DNA from: SIAQ01 sp964484265
GTDB taxonomy: Bacteria > Planctomycetota > Planctomycetia > Gemmatales > Gemmataceae
Reading direction: 5' to 3'
DNA: 64,000 nucleotides
Assembly (NCBI GenBank): GCA_964484265.1
Contig: CAZAFH010000013.1
Location: 1-64,000 of the forward strand
Part shown: positions 38,476-47,022 of the stretch, piece after piece
How positions within the stretch are numbered: position 1 is the stretch's first letter
Layout of the letters: each line of letters starts with the position of its first letter
Translations under genes and position numbers: made by a program
The notes under the pieces: generated by a model
Database searches by the model: none
Told to the model about the DNA's origin: nothing
What the model saw: the letters and a program-made list of their open reading frames with translations, nothing else

Positions 38476-39536
38476 TTGTACTGCGACGGCTGCCACGCCC
38501 ATAGCCAGCGGCCGACGCCTTTCGACAAGACCGCCGCCGCGAGGCCCGACTTCAAAGTCTGGGATCTGACCGCCAATCCGCCCCTGTTTACCACGAAGGC
38601 GAACGATCGCTCGAGCACAAAATGGGACAAGGAAGACCGTTCCGGAATCACTTTTGCCAAGGGGTGACGGATGTCGAATTTCACCGCGACATCAAGCCAA
38701 TCTTGCAACGAAGCTGTGTTGCGTGTCATTCGGTCAAGCACGACAAGCCCGCCAGCCGACTTGCCTTGGACGACGATCAGCCGATCAAGCAAGCCAGCCG
38801 GGTTCCCTGGGCGGAGAACGTGCAGGTGGCTCAAGGGTTGCCGCGCGCTTACGCACGATTGGTGCAGTATTCATGGGCCTTTCAGTCGCGTCTCAGCCCT
38901 CTCATGTGGATGGTGCACGGAAAGCGACTAGACGGTTTTGACAATGAGGACATTCCCAGCCCGCCGTTCGATTACCTCGATGACAAGAACGTGCTGGACT
39001 ATAGCCATCACAGCAAGAGAAACATTTATGACGTGGATTACTTGGGCCACGTGATGCCGCCACGGGATGCGGTTGCTGGCAAGGCCAAGGGGCCGAATGG
39101 ACAACGCGTCAAGCTTGCGCTGCTTTAGGATGAAGACAAGCTCACCTTGACGCGCTGGATCGACATCGGTTGCCCAATCGATCGTGGTGATCCTGAGCGC
39201 GGTTGGCTGCTGGATGAGGGGCGTCCAACCTTGACGCTCACGTATCCTCAAGCTGGAGAGAATTCCAAGCTCGATCGGATTCTGATCGGCATGCACGATT
39301 ATGGCACGGGGCTCGACATGAAGACCTTCAAGGTCACGGCCAACTTCGACATTGATGGCGTGAAAGCGGGAGAAAACCTGGCATCGCGATTCAAGACGAC
39401 CTCGACCGGCGTCTGGGAAATGCGTCCTACGGCGCCGCCCGATGCGGTATCACATGGCAAGATGCGGGTCGAGATTCGCGATCGGCAGGGCAACTCGACC
39501 CGAATCGAGAGAACCTTTTCATTATCGAAGAAGTGA
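38476..39536 (+). pseudogene. Truncated, broken copy of the HzsA-like di-heme protein
   Basis: It is similar to the C-terminal third of the intact gene at 40991-44059 on the opposite strand. Heme sites YCDGCHAHSQRPT and SCVACHSVKHDKP, LMWMVHGKRLDGFDNEDI, VMPPRDAVAG, TRWIDIGCPID and RILIGMHDYGTG all have counterparts there. A frameshift at a run of four G (38661-38664; one more G would restore the frame) and a TAG at 39126 interrupt it. The N-terminal propeller region is absent. It is an inverted, decayed paralogue. Confidence 0.8.
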
Positions 39537-39678
39537 CGCCTTCGTTTTCCGACAAGGGGTGAAACGTCGAGTCGTTAAGAGGAGGTCCGGAGGTTGAGCC
39601 ACCCTCCGGGCAGCTTCTGCAAACGGCCGCGAAGAACCACACAGCGATCGCTGCGGTAATAGAATTCTGTCCCGGCAA

Positions 39679-40893
39679 TCATTCCGCGACCTGAATGATC
39701 TTGACAGGGATTGCACACCTCCCGGCCGGTTGTTGCGGGCGCGGCAGCGGTTGGGCATGGCCGTTCTGGTCAACAGACCGGATTCGCAATTCGTAAGCTC
39801 CCGGCCTCAGGCCTTTCAGCGTTAACGACCAGGTAGCAACGGTGTAGCGCAGCGGCCACTCCTTTGGCCTGCCGGTCTTGGAATCAAAGCCCCAGATTTG
39901 ATTAGGGGAAATCCCTTTGGGTAAATGCGCCGCCCAGTTATCGGGCGCCGGATCGATGACCGCCGGCTGCCAGTTAGCCCGCTGCCAGGCGGGATCATCG
40001 TCGGGCAGAATGCCGTCATTGCCGGCGTCGGGGCGCAGCCAGTATTCCACTCGTCGCAGTCCCGGCAGACCAACCACGGCCACGCCGCGATAGGTCCCCT
40101 CGGCGCCGGCTCGAAACCTGTCGGGCCCCTCGATCCGGGGCACTTGCGTTTTGAGGTAGGCGTCGGGCTCGCCGCCGTATGTATCGATCGGCCTGGTGTC
40201 GTTGGTGAGCCGAATGCGCTGCAGCCACTTGATGTTCTTGAAGCCATAGGCCCAGGGCACGATCAGACGCACCGGTCCGCCGCGAACCAGGGAAATGGGC
40301 TCGCCGTTAAGCCGATAGGCGACCATCACCGGCAGTTCGCCGGGGGAATTGTCGAACACCTGGGTATAGCTGGCGGACGACTGGAAGAGCTGCTTGGGGT
40401 CGTTGTTGTGAAAGCCGCTGGCGTAGATGCGCATCACGTTGTCGATTCGGCCGGCCAGGCCGAGCACTTCGCGCAACGGTACCCCTTCCCACAGATAATG
40501 GGCCTGCGGCCAGTTGCCACTGCGGCATTGCATCGCCTTGAGAAACTTGACGCTGTGCCTTTTGCCGATGTCCTGCAACATGCGAAGGTCAATGGCAGTC
40601 TTGCCTTCGATGGTGCGCGGACGCTGGACGCGGCAGCCGGCATCGCCGACGATTTCAAGCCGCCAGCTTTCCGCAGTCAGCCGTGCGTTGACTGCAGCGT
40701 CTCCCTTGAGGCTATGCGGCGGCGGTGAACCGCGTCCGGGGCCTCCTCCCGCATAAAGAAACGGCCGACGCGGCGGCTGGGGTGCTGGTTGTGCCGGAGT
40801 CTGGGCGGCGGCCGCGAGCGGTTCCCCCAGCGCCTGGCAACCCGCTGCAACTATGCCCACCGACAACATATCGCGACGCGACAATTCCGCCAT
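39679..40893 (-). CDS. TAT-exported molybdopterin-dependent oxidoreductase (sulfite-oxidase-like)
   Basis: 404 residues. The twin-arginine signal SRRDMLSVGIVAAG is at the N-terminus, with ATG 40893 chosen (GGGGA upstream; another ATG four codons earlier). The molybdopterin domain shows the metal-ligand cysteine Cys123 (AMQCRSGNW), YLWEGVPLREVLGLAG and LVRGGPVRLIVPWAYGFKNIKWLQRI. The Ig-like dimerisation domain of sulfite-oxidase-type enzymes occupies the last 130 residues (YRGVAVVGLPGLRRVEYWLR...TWSLTLKGLRPGAYELRIRSVDQNG). It acts in the periplasm. The substrate could be sulfite or a methionine-sulfoxide-like compound; not determined. Confidence 0.85.
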   Translation of the reverse strand: MAELSRRDMLSVGIVAAGCQALGEPLAAAAQTPAQPAPQPPRRPFLYAGGGPGRGSPPPHSLKGDAAVNARLTAESWRLEIVGDAGCRVQRPRTIEGKTAIDLRMLQDIGKRHSVKFLKAMQCRSGNWPQAHYLWEGVPLREVLGLAGRIDNVMRIYASGFHNNDPKQLFQSSASYTQVFDNSPGELPVMVAYRLNGEPISLVRGGPVRLIVPWAYGFKNIKWLQRIRLTNDTRPIDTYGGEPDAYLKTQVPRIEGPDRFRAGAEGTYRGVAVVGLPGLRRVEYWLRPDAGNDGILPDDDPAWQRANWQPAVIDPAPDNWAAHLPKGISPNQIWGFDSKTGRPKEWPLRYTVATWSLTLKGLRPGAYELRIRSVDQNGHAQPLPRPQQPAGRCAIPVKIIQVAE

Positions 40894-40990
40894 AGAATCC
40901 CCCATGAAAAAGTAATGTTGCAGGTGAATCGTTTAGAATGCCCCATGGCTCTTTGGTATGGCCGTCGATTTCACCTGTCGTTCGTGTAAC

Positions 40991-43900
40991 TCAATCTACC
41001 GAGATTGCCCGTTCGATGCGCGTGAGGTTGCCTTGGCGATCTCTTAACTCAACGGTCAATGTGCCACGCTCTAGTTTTTTGATGGGGGCAGCAAGTCGCA
41101 ACTCGTGCACGCCCTGCGAGACGTCCTTGAACCGCGCCGCCAAATTCTCGCCGGGCTTAACTCCGTCGAGCGGGAAATCGGCGGTCACCGTGAAGGTCGC
41201 TGCGTCGATGCCAGAGTCGTAATCGTGCATGCCGATTAGGATACGAGTCAGTTCGACATTGCGTCCGGGCCTGGGGTAGGTCATGGTCAAGGTGGGGCGC
41301 TGATCATCAAGCATCCAGCCGTGACGGCCCTTTGCGAATTCTTGGTAGTCGAGATCGATCGGGCAGCCCAGGTCGATCCAGCGCACCAGAGTTCGGCGAT
41401 CCTCGTCGGAAAGCGGTGCGACCTTGATTTTCTTGCCGTCCGGGCCTACGTAGGTACCGGCGACGGCTTCGGGCGGCGGCATGATGCTTCCAGAATAAGC
41501 GAGATTGACGAGGCGGCGGTTGCTGCCAACCTTGTCCGTGAATGATTTTCCCTGGAAGTGCAGCGATGTTGGATCACCGGGCACCTTCTCTACGGCGAAG
41601 TCGTCGTTGCTGAATCCGTCGAGGCGTTTGCCAAAGACCTTCCAGATGAGCAAGCTGCGCCGCGCCTGAAATTGGCGGACGTAGCGTGAAGCCTGTGGGT
41701 GCGGCCAACCGCCGACCGGCGACTTGCGCCCGAACTTGCCGCCGTGGTCGAGCGCGAGGCGAAGATAGGTCCCTGGCACTTTGCCCGCAGGGCCGGCGAT
41801 CAATCCACCGATGCTTTGCGGACCTTGCACCGGCGCATCGTCGTCAAGAACCAGGTCGCCAGCCGGCTTGCCCGATTTCTGCGTGTGGCAAGCGGCGCAA
41901 CTGCGGTCGAAAATCGGCTTGATGTCGCGGAAATACTCGACGTTCTTTACTGTTTTCTCATAACGCAAACCGGTGTAATCGTCGGCGTCCCATTTCTTCC
42001 CCGATTGATCTTGCTTTTTGCTCGTCAGCAATGGCGTCTGCTTGGTCAGATCGAAAGGCACGTAATCCGGCCGCGCTGCGGCGGTGTCCTTGAAGAGCGT
42101 CGGTTTCTGGCTGTGGGAGTGACAGCCGCCGCAGTCGTTGCGGATTTCTCCAGGCCGAAGCTGGTGCCAGGTCTGCGACATGTTGAGGACCATGCCGTCC
42201 TTGTCGAGTGTCTGAAAGGTCCAGGCGATGTCGGCGGGAATCTTGACGAGAAAGCTGGTGTCGGAATTGCCGTCGGGGTCGCTTGGTTGTTGGTCGCCCT
42301 TGAAGTGACGTACGGGAATTTCGCCGAGAATACGTAGCCGTTCGTTGGCGACGTTCCACCAGAGCCGTTTGCCTTTGCCGGTGTAACGCGGACTGGTGGT
42401 CGGCTCCGTTGCAAGGATGCGAATGGCGTGGATTTCGCTGTTGTCGTAACGGCACGTGTCCGCCCCCTGGACGAACCACGGGCCCGCGATACCGGAGTAG
42501 GCGAGCGTTCCGAGTCCCTGAAACGGATCGTTGCCCCCCGCATAGCCTGCCGTAACCTTACCGGGCGGGACGATGCCGTGCGGATAGCTTTCGCGTTTGT
42601 AAAGACTAGCGCTGCCGACCAGACCGAACGGCGTTCCCTCGGGTAGAAGCTTCGAGAGCTTGCCGTCATTGGCGAGCGGCTTGAGAAACGTCGGCTCCGC
42701 GACTCCGTAGATTCGCTTGTAGGGCACCAGCGCACGCGGCCATTGCTCGTTGTAGTTGGGATCGTTCTTGATAAGCAGCATCTGTCCAGGCTCGGCGATT
42801 GGCTTGCCTGATTTAATGAGGTAGATGCCGCTGTCGACCGCCGGTTTCTTGATGCCGTTGTTACTGTTGACGGGGCCAGGGGACCAGACGGTGAGCAAGT
42901 GATTGTCCGGCGCCGCCGACGGATGCGTGACTTTACCCACGCGCGTCGAGTTAGGATCCTTGGGGTCGGATAGTCTGGCGGGCGCGTCGAACGCAGTGCA
43001 GAACGGCGTCAGCCATTCGAGCTTGTGCGGGCTAAACGGAATGCGGTTATAGCTTGTGCCGTTGTAGGCGAGGTTCCGTGGATCCTTGATGGAAGCAGGT
43101 CCAAAGTACGGCTCGCCCGCCGGTGCTTGCGGCGCCAGTTTGTAATAGGTGCCGAAACCCATGTTGTTGAGGTTGTAGTATTCCTCAACGATGATGCTTT
43201 CATCCGAGAGTTGCGTCATGAAGTGATAGGCAGTATCGCCCGATGGCCCGAATGCGCTGACGAGCGGCGCCCAGTTCGTGCCATCGGGGTGAATGGTCCA
43301 GACAGCCCACAATCGCAGGTCGCGCAGGCCCTGCGATTCGTAGCTGGTAAACATGACGCGACCGTCCTTGAGGATGGTCGGATGCAGGGCCGTATTGATG
43401 TTCAAGTGGCCTATCAGTTCGACGTTGCGGCCATCATCATCCATCACAAAGAGTTGCAAAACGGTCGGCGTGTAACCCTTGGTGGGATCGAAGCCGTTGC
43501 GGTTGCTGGTGAAGATCACCTTGCCGCCAGGCAAGGGACAGGGGCCAAGATTATAGACGCCAGGGGTGCGCAGACCCTTGGCGACAACACCCGTGTTTGG
43601 CGTAAATTCCTGGTGCGTGAGCCGGGTGATATTCTTGGTCTTGACGTGAATCTTGAAGATATCCGCGCTCTCGGAACCCAGTTTGTCGCTGCCAGGTTTC
43701 CTCACATTTCGGATGCGCGCGTAATAAACCGACTCGCCGTCGAAGGAGACGAACGGATCCGTGATGGCGTCGTCGCCGGCGGACACGAGTACTTCCTCCT
43801 TGCCATCGGGATGCAGCAGCATCAGGTCTGAGCCAGGCTCGGCACGGAGCGGATTGAAGACCTCCGTCCAGGCGATTTGCTTGTCGTCCCCCTTTCGAGG

Positions 43901-44059
43901 GGCCCGCACGTAGACGATATCATAGTTGTACTTAACGGAGGCATCCGTCGCGATCGGCGCCGGCTTCACGCTGAGCGCGGGCTTGCCGTTCTTGTCCTGA
44001 GCCAGAATGGGTGAGGTCGGCAGTAGGATCAATAGAAGAAACGCGCTGCAGTGCCGCAT
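40991..44059 (-). CDS. HzsA-like secreted di-heme protein (hydrazine synthase alpha-like)
   Basis: 1022 residues from ATG 44059 (GGGAGG upstream); the open frame extends much further, but that part is spurious. Signal peptide MRHCSAFLLLILLPTSPILAQ. A TolB/WD-like propeller occupies about residues 60-560 (DPFVSFDGESVYYARIRN, LFVMDDDGRNVELIGHLN). Two c-type heme sites are at Cys643 (CGGCHSHSQKP) and Cys721 (CAACHTQKSGKP), and a beta-rich C-terminal domain ends LRDRQGNLTRIERAI. I recognise the layout as that of hydrazine-synthase-alpha-like proteins found in many non-anammox planctomycetes, where the reaction is unknown. It probably forms an operon with the NHL protein upstream. Confidence 0.75.
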   Translation of the reverse strand: MRHCSAFLLLILLPTSPILAQDKNGKPALSVKPAPIATDASVKYNYDIVYVRAPRKGDDKQIAWTEVFNPLRAEPGSDLMLLHPDGKEEVLVSAGDDAITDPFVSFDGESVYYARIRNVRKPGSDKLGSESADIFKIHVKTKNITRLTHQEFTPNTGVVAKGLRTPGVYNLGPCPLPGGKVIFTSNRNGFDPTKGYTPTVLQLFVMDDDGRNVELIGHLNINTALHPTILKDGRVMFTSYESQGLRDLRLWAVWTIHPDGTNWAPLVSAFGPSGDTAYHFMTQLSDESIIVEEYYNLNNMGFGTYYKLAPQAPAGEPYFGPASIKDPRNLAYNGTSYNRIPFSPHKLEWLTPFCTAFDAPARLSDPKDPNSTRVGKVTHPSAAPDNHLLTVWSPGPVNSNNGIKKPAVDSGIYLIKSGKPIAEPGQMLLIKNDPNYNEQWPRALVPYKRIYGVAEPTFLKPLANDGKLSKLLPEGTPFGLVGSASLYKRESYPHGIVPPGKVTAGYAGGNDPFQGLGTLAYSGIAGPWFVQGADTCRYDNSEIHAIRILATEPTTSPRYTGKGKRLWWNVANERLRILGEIPVRHFKGDQQPSDPDGNSDTSFLVKIPADIAWTFQTLDKDGMVLNMSQTWHQLRPGEIRNDCGGCHSHSQKPTLFKDTAAARPDYVPFDLTKQTPLLTSKKQDQSGKKWDADDYTGLRYEKTVKNVEYFRDIKPIFDRSCAACHTQKSGKPAGDLVLDDDAPVQGPQSIGGLIAGPAGKVPGTYLRLALDHGGKFGRKSPVGGWPHPQASRYVRQFQARRSLLIWKVFGKRLDGFSNDDFAVEKVPGDPTSLHFQGKSFTDKVGSNRRLVNLAYSGSIMPPPEAVAGTYVGPDGKKIKVAPLSDEDRRTLVRWIDLGCPIDLDYQEFAKGRHGWMLDDQRPTLTMTYPRPGRNVELTRILIGMHDYDSGIDAATFTVTADFPLDGVKPGENLAARFKDVSQGVHELRLAAPIKKLERGTLTVELRDRQGNLTRIERAISVD

Positions 44060-44132
44060 CAATGCCTCCCGGTTGAAGTCTGATTCTCCATGAACTATTT
44101 CTATGGAGCCTGCCGAAGTCCGACGCTCTCGA

Positions 44133-46745
44133 CTACGGCACCGCGCAACTCGCATCCGCGGCATACCCGAGTTTGACACGCACGACCCGGCGGCTGACGG
44201 TATCGGCGACATAGGCGTAACGATCGGAAACCGCAACGTACGTCGGCCAGGCGAACGGAATGTCGGATTGCTTGGCCCGCGAATCCTCGTTCCCGTACTT
44301 GCCGAAGGTCGTGATCGGGTTGTTGTTGGTATCAACGACTTCGATGCGGAACTGGCCGAGGTTGGGAAAGAAGACTCGACCGAACGGATCGACATCGAAG
44401 CCGGAGCCTTCGCACATGCAATGGCTCGTGTTGCCCGACATGTGCGAGGAATAGGGGGCGTAGCCGAAGCGCGTCCAGAGGGCGCCCTGGATTTCACCCG
44501 TGAGGTGGGGCGAGTAGGCGTAATGCCGTTTGAAAGGGACCTTCGGCTTGGCGAGCAATTCCGCCGGCGGTTTTCCGAGAGCGCTCTTCGGCAGGTTCTT
44601 GTCATGCCAGATGGCGCCGCCGGTGGGCGGAAACTTGACGATGCTGCCGTACATGTAGCTGTACCAGAATAAATCGCCGCCGCCCGTTTGCTTGGGAGGC
44701 GGCGGAAGCTTGCCGTCGAAAAACTCCGGATAGGAGCGGTCCAGCGGCTTGACGAGGTCGGCGATGTAGATGTTGCCCCTGGCATCGATGCGGGGGATCG
44801 CGCCGTTCAGGCACTGCCAGATCAGTGTGCGCTTCGTCTTGCCGTCATGGCCGATCGCGTTGAGCGTCAGGAATCGGCCGGCGTCTTTTGGATTCTTGGT
44901 GAGGTAGTCGGCGTTCGCGATCAGATAGACTTCGTCGGTTTTCGCAAACGGCTTGATGGCCAGGTAGCGCATCTGAAAATTCATCATGCCAGCGATCGGG
45001 ATCTTATAGGTGTCGAGCCCGTCCCAGTTTTTCGGCTTGCCGTCGTGATCGAGCCGCCACAGCCCGCTGGCCCAGGTGAACGCGTAAAGGTCGCCGTCCT
45101 GGCCCGGCACGAGTTGGGCGGCGAGAACCGTGCCGGGATGAATGCGGGCGAGATCGATCACCTTGGTCAACTGGCCTGTTTCATCGTCGAGGCGATACAT
45201 CTTGTTGCCGTTGCCCTGGATATAGACCTCCCCTCGAACACGATCGACGGTGATATCGCGTGGGCCTTGGATTTCTGCATGTTGGGCGGGAGCCGGACGC
45301 GGATCGGCCTTGCTGACGAACCTGTCGCCAGCGTCCTCGTAGCAGTGCAGCCTGGAGGGACTGCCGTAAAGCGAAGGCAACCAGATTCGGACGGGCTTGG
45401 CGCTCGCATCGACCGCGATGCGATGTTCCCCGGCGTTGGGGCTTTGACCGGTGCGCGGCAACTTGATGCGATACAGTTCCTTCCCGGAGAGCCCGTCGAA
45501 CTTGATTAGGTCCGCGGTCTGCGTGAAATTGGGATACGCGCACACATAAACGGCCCCGCTTCGTGGATCCACGCCGATGACTTGCGGATGGTCGACTGCG
45601 ATGTCGCCGGTGTGAGTCCCGTCCGCCTCCTTGAACACGGCGATGCGGTTCGCCTCACGGTCGGCGACGTAGACAAGCCCCTTGGCGACCGCCAATCCTC
45701 GCGGAGTGGTCAGCAAACCGTTCGCTCGCCCAGTCTCGTCAAGCTTGCCGAGGAAGACTTCCGCCGCGCCCCGCTTGGCCACGTCGACACGGAACACGCA
45801 GGGCAAGGGTCTCGCCTTCTTGAAATCGCCATGCCCCACGTTCAAGCCCGTGAAGTAAACGTACTTCTCGTCCGAACTCATCGCCAGGCTCGGCAGATCG
45901 GACCAGTAGTGATAGCTTTCGCTCGCAAGCCGTAGCTCCTTGATCTCGGGGAGGAGCTTGGGACCGAGAAACGACTCGTAGGGAATGCCGCCATCAGCAT
46001 CGACAGCGGCGAGACACGGGCCTTTGACAAGCCAGTAGACTCGGCCCTTCGAATCGACGGTGGGGCAACTGTACTCGGGCATATCTCGGCCGCGCACGCC
46101 AACGTTGTCCGGGTAGAAGCTCAACGTTTCCCAGTTGTGTAGATGCGGGACAAGAGCGCCGTTTGCGTCCTGAAAGGTGCCCAGTGCTTTGACCTTGTCG
46201 TACGCGATGTCATCGGGAAACGGCGTCAGCACTTTCTGATGCTTGCCGTCGCGGCCATAAACCTTGATCTTGTGCCCACCCATGTTGCCGTTGACGGTGC
46301 CATCGCGGTGAAAGACATAAAGGGAGCCGCCCGGCCCAACAGCGACGGCGCTGACCAGCCCGCTGCCATGCGGATTGTGAAACAAAAAGCAATCGAATGC
46401 GGGCTTCATGCCGAGTTGCACACGCACGTGAAAGGGGCCGCGACCCGCCGCTTTGCCGAAATCGTCCTTGCCGTCCCACAAGAGCGACTGCGCCAGCATG
46501 TCCGCCTGGAGCGGCTCGGGCGGGTTCTTACCGAGCACTCCCGCCGCCAGATGACGAATGATCTTACCCTTGGCGTCTTCGATGGTCACGGCGACATCGG
46601 TCGCGCGATCGACGGCAAAATCGATCCTGGTTTGTTCGCCGGCGCGGACGGCCGTCGGCTTCTTGGTGAAGCTGGACTGCGCATTAGCCGCAGACTGGCC
46701 TAACCAGAACATGAGGCAGGCGAGGGAGAGGAAAAAGGCACGCAT
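44133..46745 (-). CDS. Secreted NHL-repeat beta-propeller protein
   Basis: 870 residues. Signal peptide FFLSLACLMFWLGQSAANAQ, then a FlgD-like Ig segment (VAVTIEDAKGKIIRHLAAGV). NHL/SMP-30-like blades follow (GLVSAVAVGPGGSLYVFHRDG; NGLLTTPRGLAVAKGLVYVADREANRIAVF; GPRDITVDRVRGEVYIQGNG; FDVDPFGRVFFPNLGQFRIEVVDTNNN; WPTYVAVSDRYAYVADTVSRRVVRV). Its stop is 73 bases before the start of the HzsA-like gene on the same strand, so the two are likely cotranscribed and may act together in the periplasm. No catalytic residues are evident. Confidence 0.78.
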   Translation of the reverse strand: MRAFFLSLACLMFWLGQSAANAQSSFTKKPTAVRAGEQTRIDFAVDRATDVAVTIEDAKGKIIRHLAAGVLGKNPPEPLQADMLAQSLLWDGKDDFGKAAGRGPFHVRVQLGMKPAFDCFLFHNPHGSGLVSAVAVGPGGSLYVFHRDGTVNGNMGGHKIKVYGRDGKHQKVLTPFPDDIAYDKVKALGTFQDANGALVPHLHNWETLSFYPDNVGVRGRDMPEYSCPTVDSKGRVYWLVKGPCLAAVDADGGIPYESFLGPKLLPEIKELRLASESYHYWSDLPSLAMSSDEKYVYFTGLNVGHGDFKKARPLPCVFRVDVAKRGAAEVFLGKLDETGRANGLLTTPRGLAVAKGLVYVADREANRIAVFKEADGTHTGDIAVDHPQVIGVDPRSGAVYVCAYPNFTQTADLIKFDGLSGKELYRIKLPRTGQSPNAGEHRIAVDASAKPVRIWLPSLYGSPSRLHCYEDAGDRFVSKADPRPAPAQHAEIQGPRDITVDRVRGEVYIQGNGNKMYRLDDETGQLTKVIDLARIHPGTVLAAQLVPGQDGDLYAFTWASGLWRLDHDGKPKNWDGLDTYKIPIAGMMNFQMRYLAIKPFAKTDEVYLIANADYLTKNPKDAGRFLTLNAIGHDGKTKRTLIWQCLNGAIPRIDARGNIYIADLVKPLDRSYPEFFDGKLPPPPKQTGGGDLFWYSYMYGSIVKFPPTGGAIWHDKNLPKSALGKPPAELLAKPKVPFKRHYAYSPHLTGEIQGALWTRFGYAPYSSHMSGNTSHCMCEGSGFDVDPFGRVFFPNLGQFRIEVVDTNNNPITTFGKYGNEDSRAKQSDIPFAWPTYVAVSDRYAYVADTVSRRVVRVKLGYAADASCAVP

Positions 46746-47022
46746 GGCGTCTCCAACATGGTTGCAAGATCAATAAAGCACTTGATAGCGGATCGGCAAA
46801 ACGCGAATACACCGTACTCTGATTTAAAACGGATCGTGCCGGTGGCAGGAATGATCGTGGCCTTTTTCATGATCGACTCGCCCCGGCAAAGGCCGACCGC
46901 GTACGTCCCTTGGCTTTCACGTCTTTCCGGAAAGGCATCCGGTTTTTTGGTAATCTTTGGTCGTCCTACAATAAAGAGAATAGAGCCTCGGAAGTCTAAA
47001 GCGGAGTCAGATTGGAAAAAAA

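Noticed and set aside
40991..44059. Evidence of anammox metabolism
   Set aside because: Only an HzsA-like protein is present. No hydrazine synthase beta/gamma or hydrazine dehydrogenase is seen, and such proteins are common in ordinary planctomycetes.
44060..44785. N-terminal 242-codon extension of the HzsA-like gene frame
   Set aside because: It is low-complexity, Ser/Arg-rich, overlaps the 3' end of the NHL gene in another frame, and precedes a proper ribosome-binding site, ATG and signal peptide at 44059.
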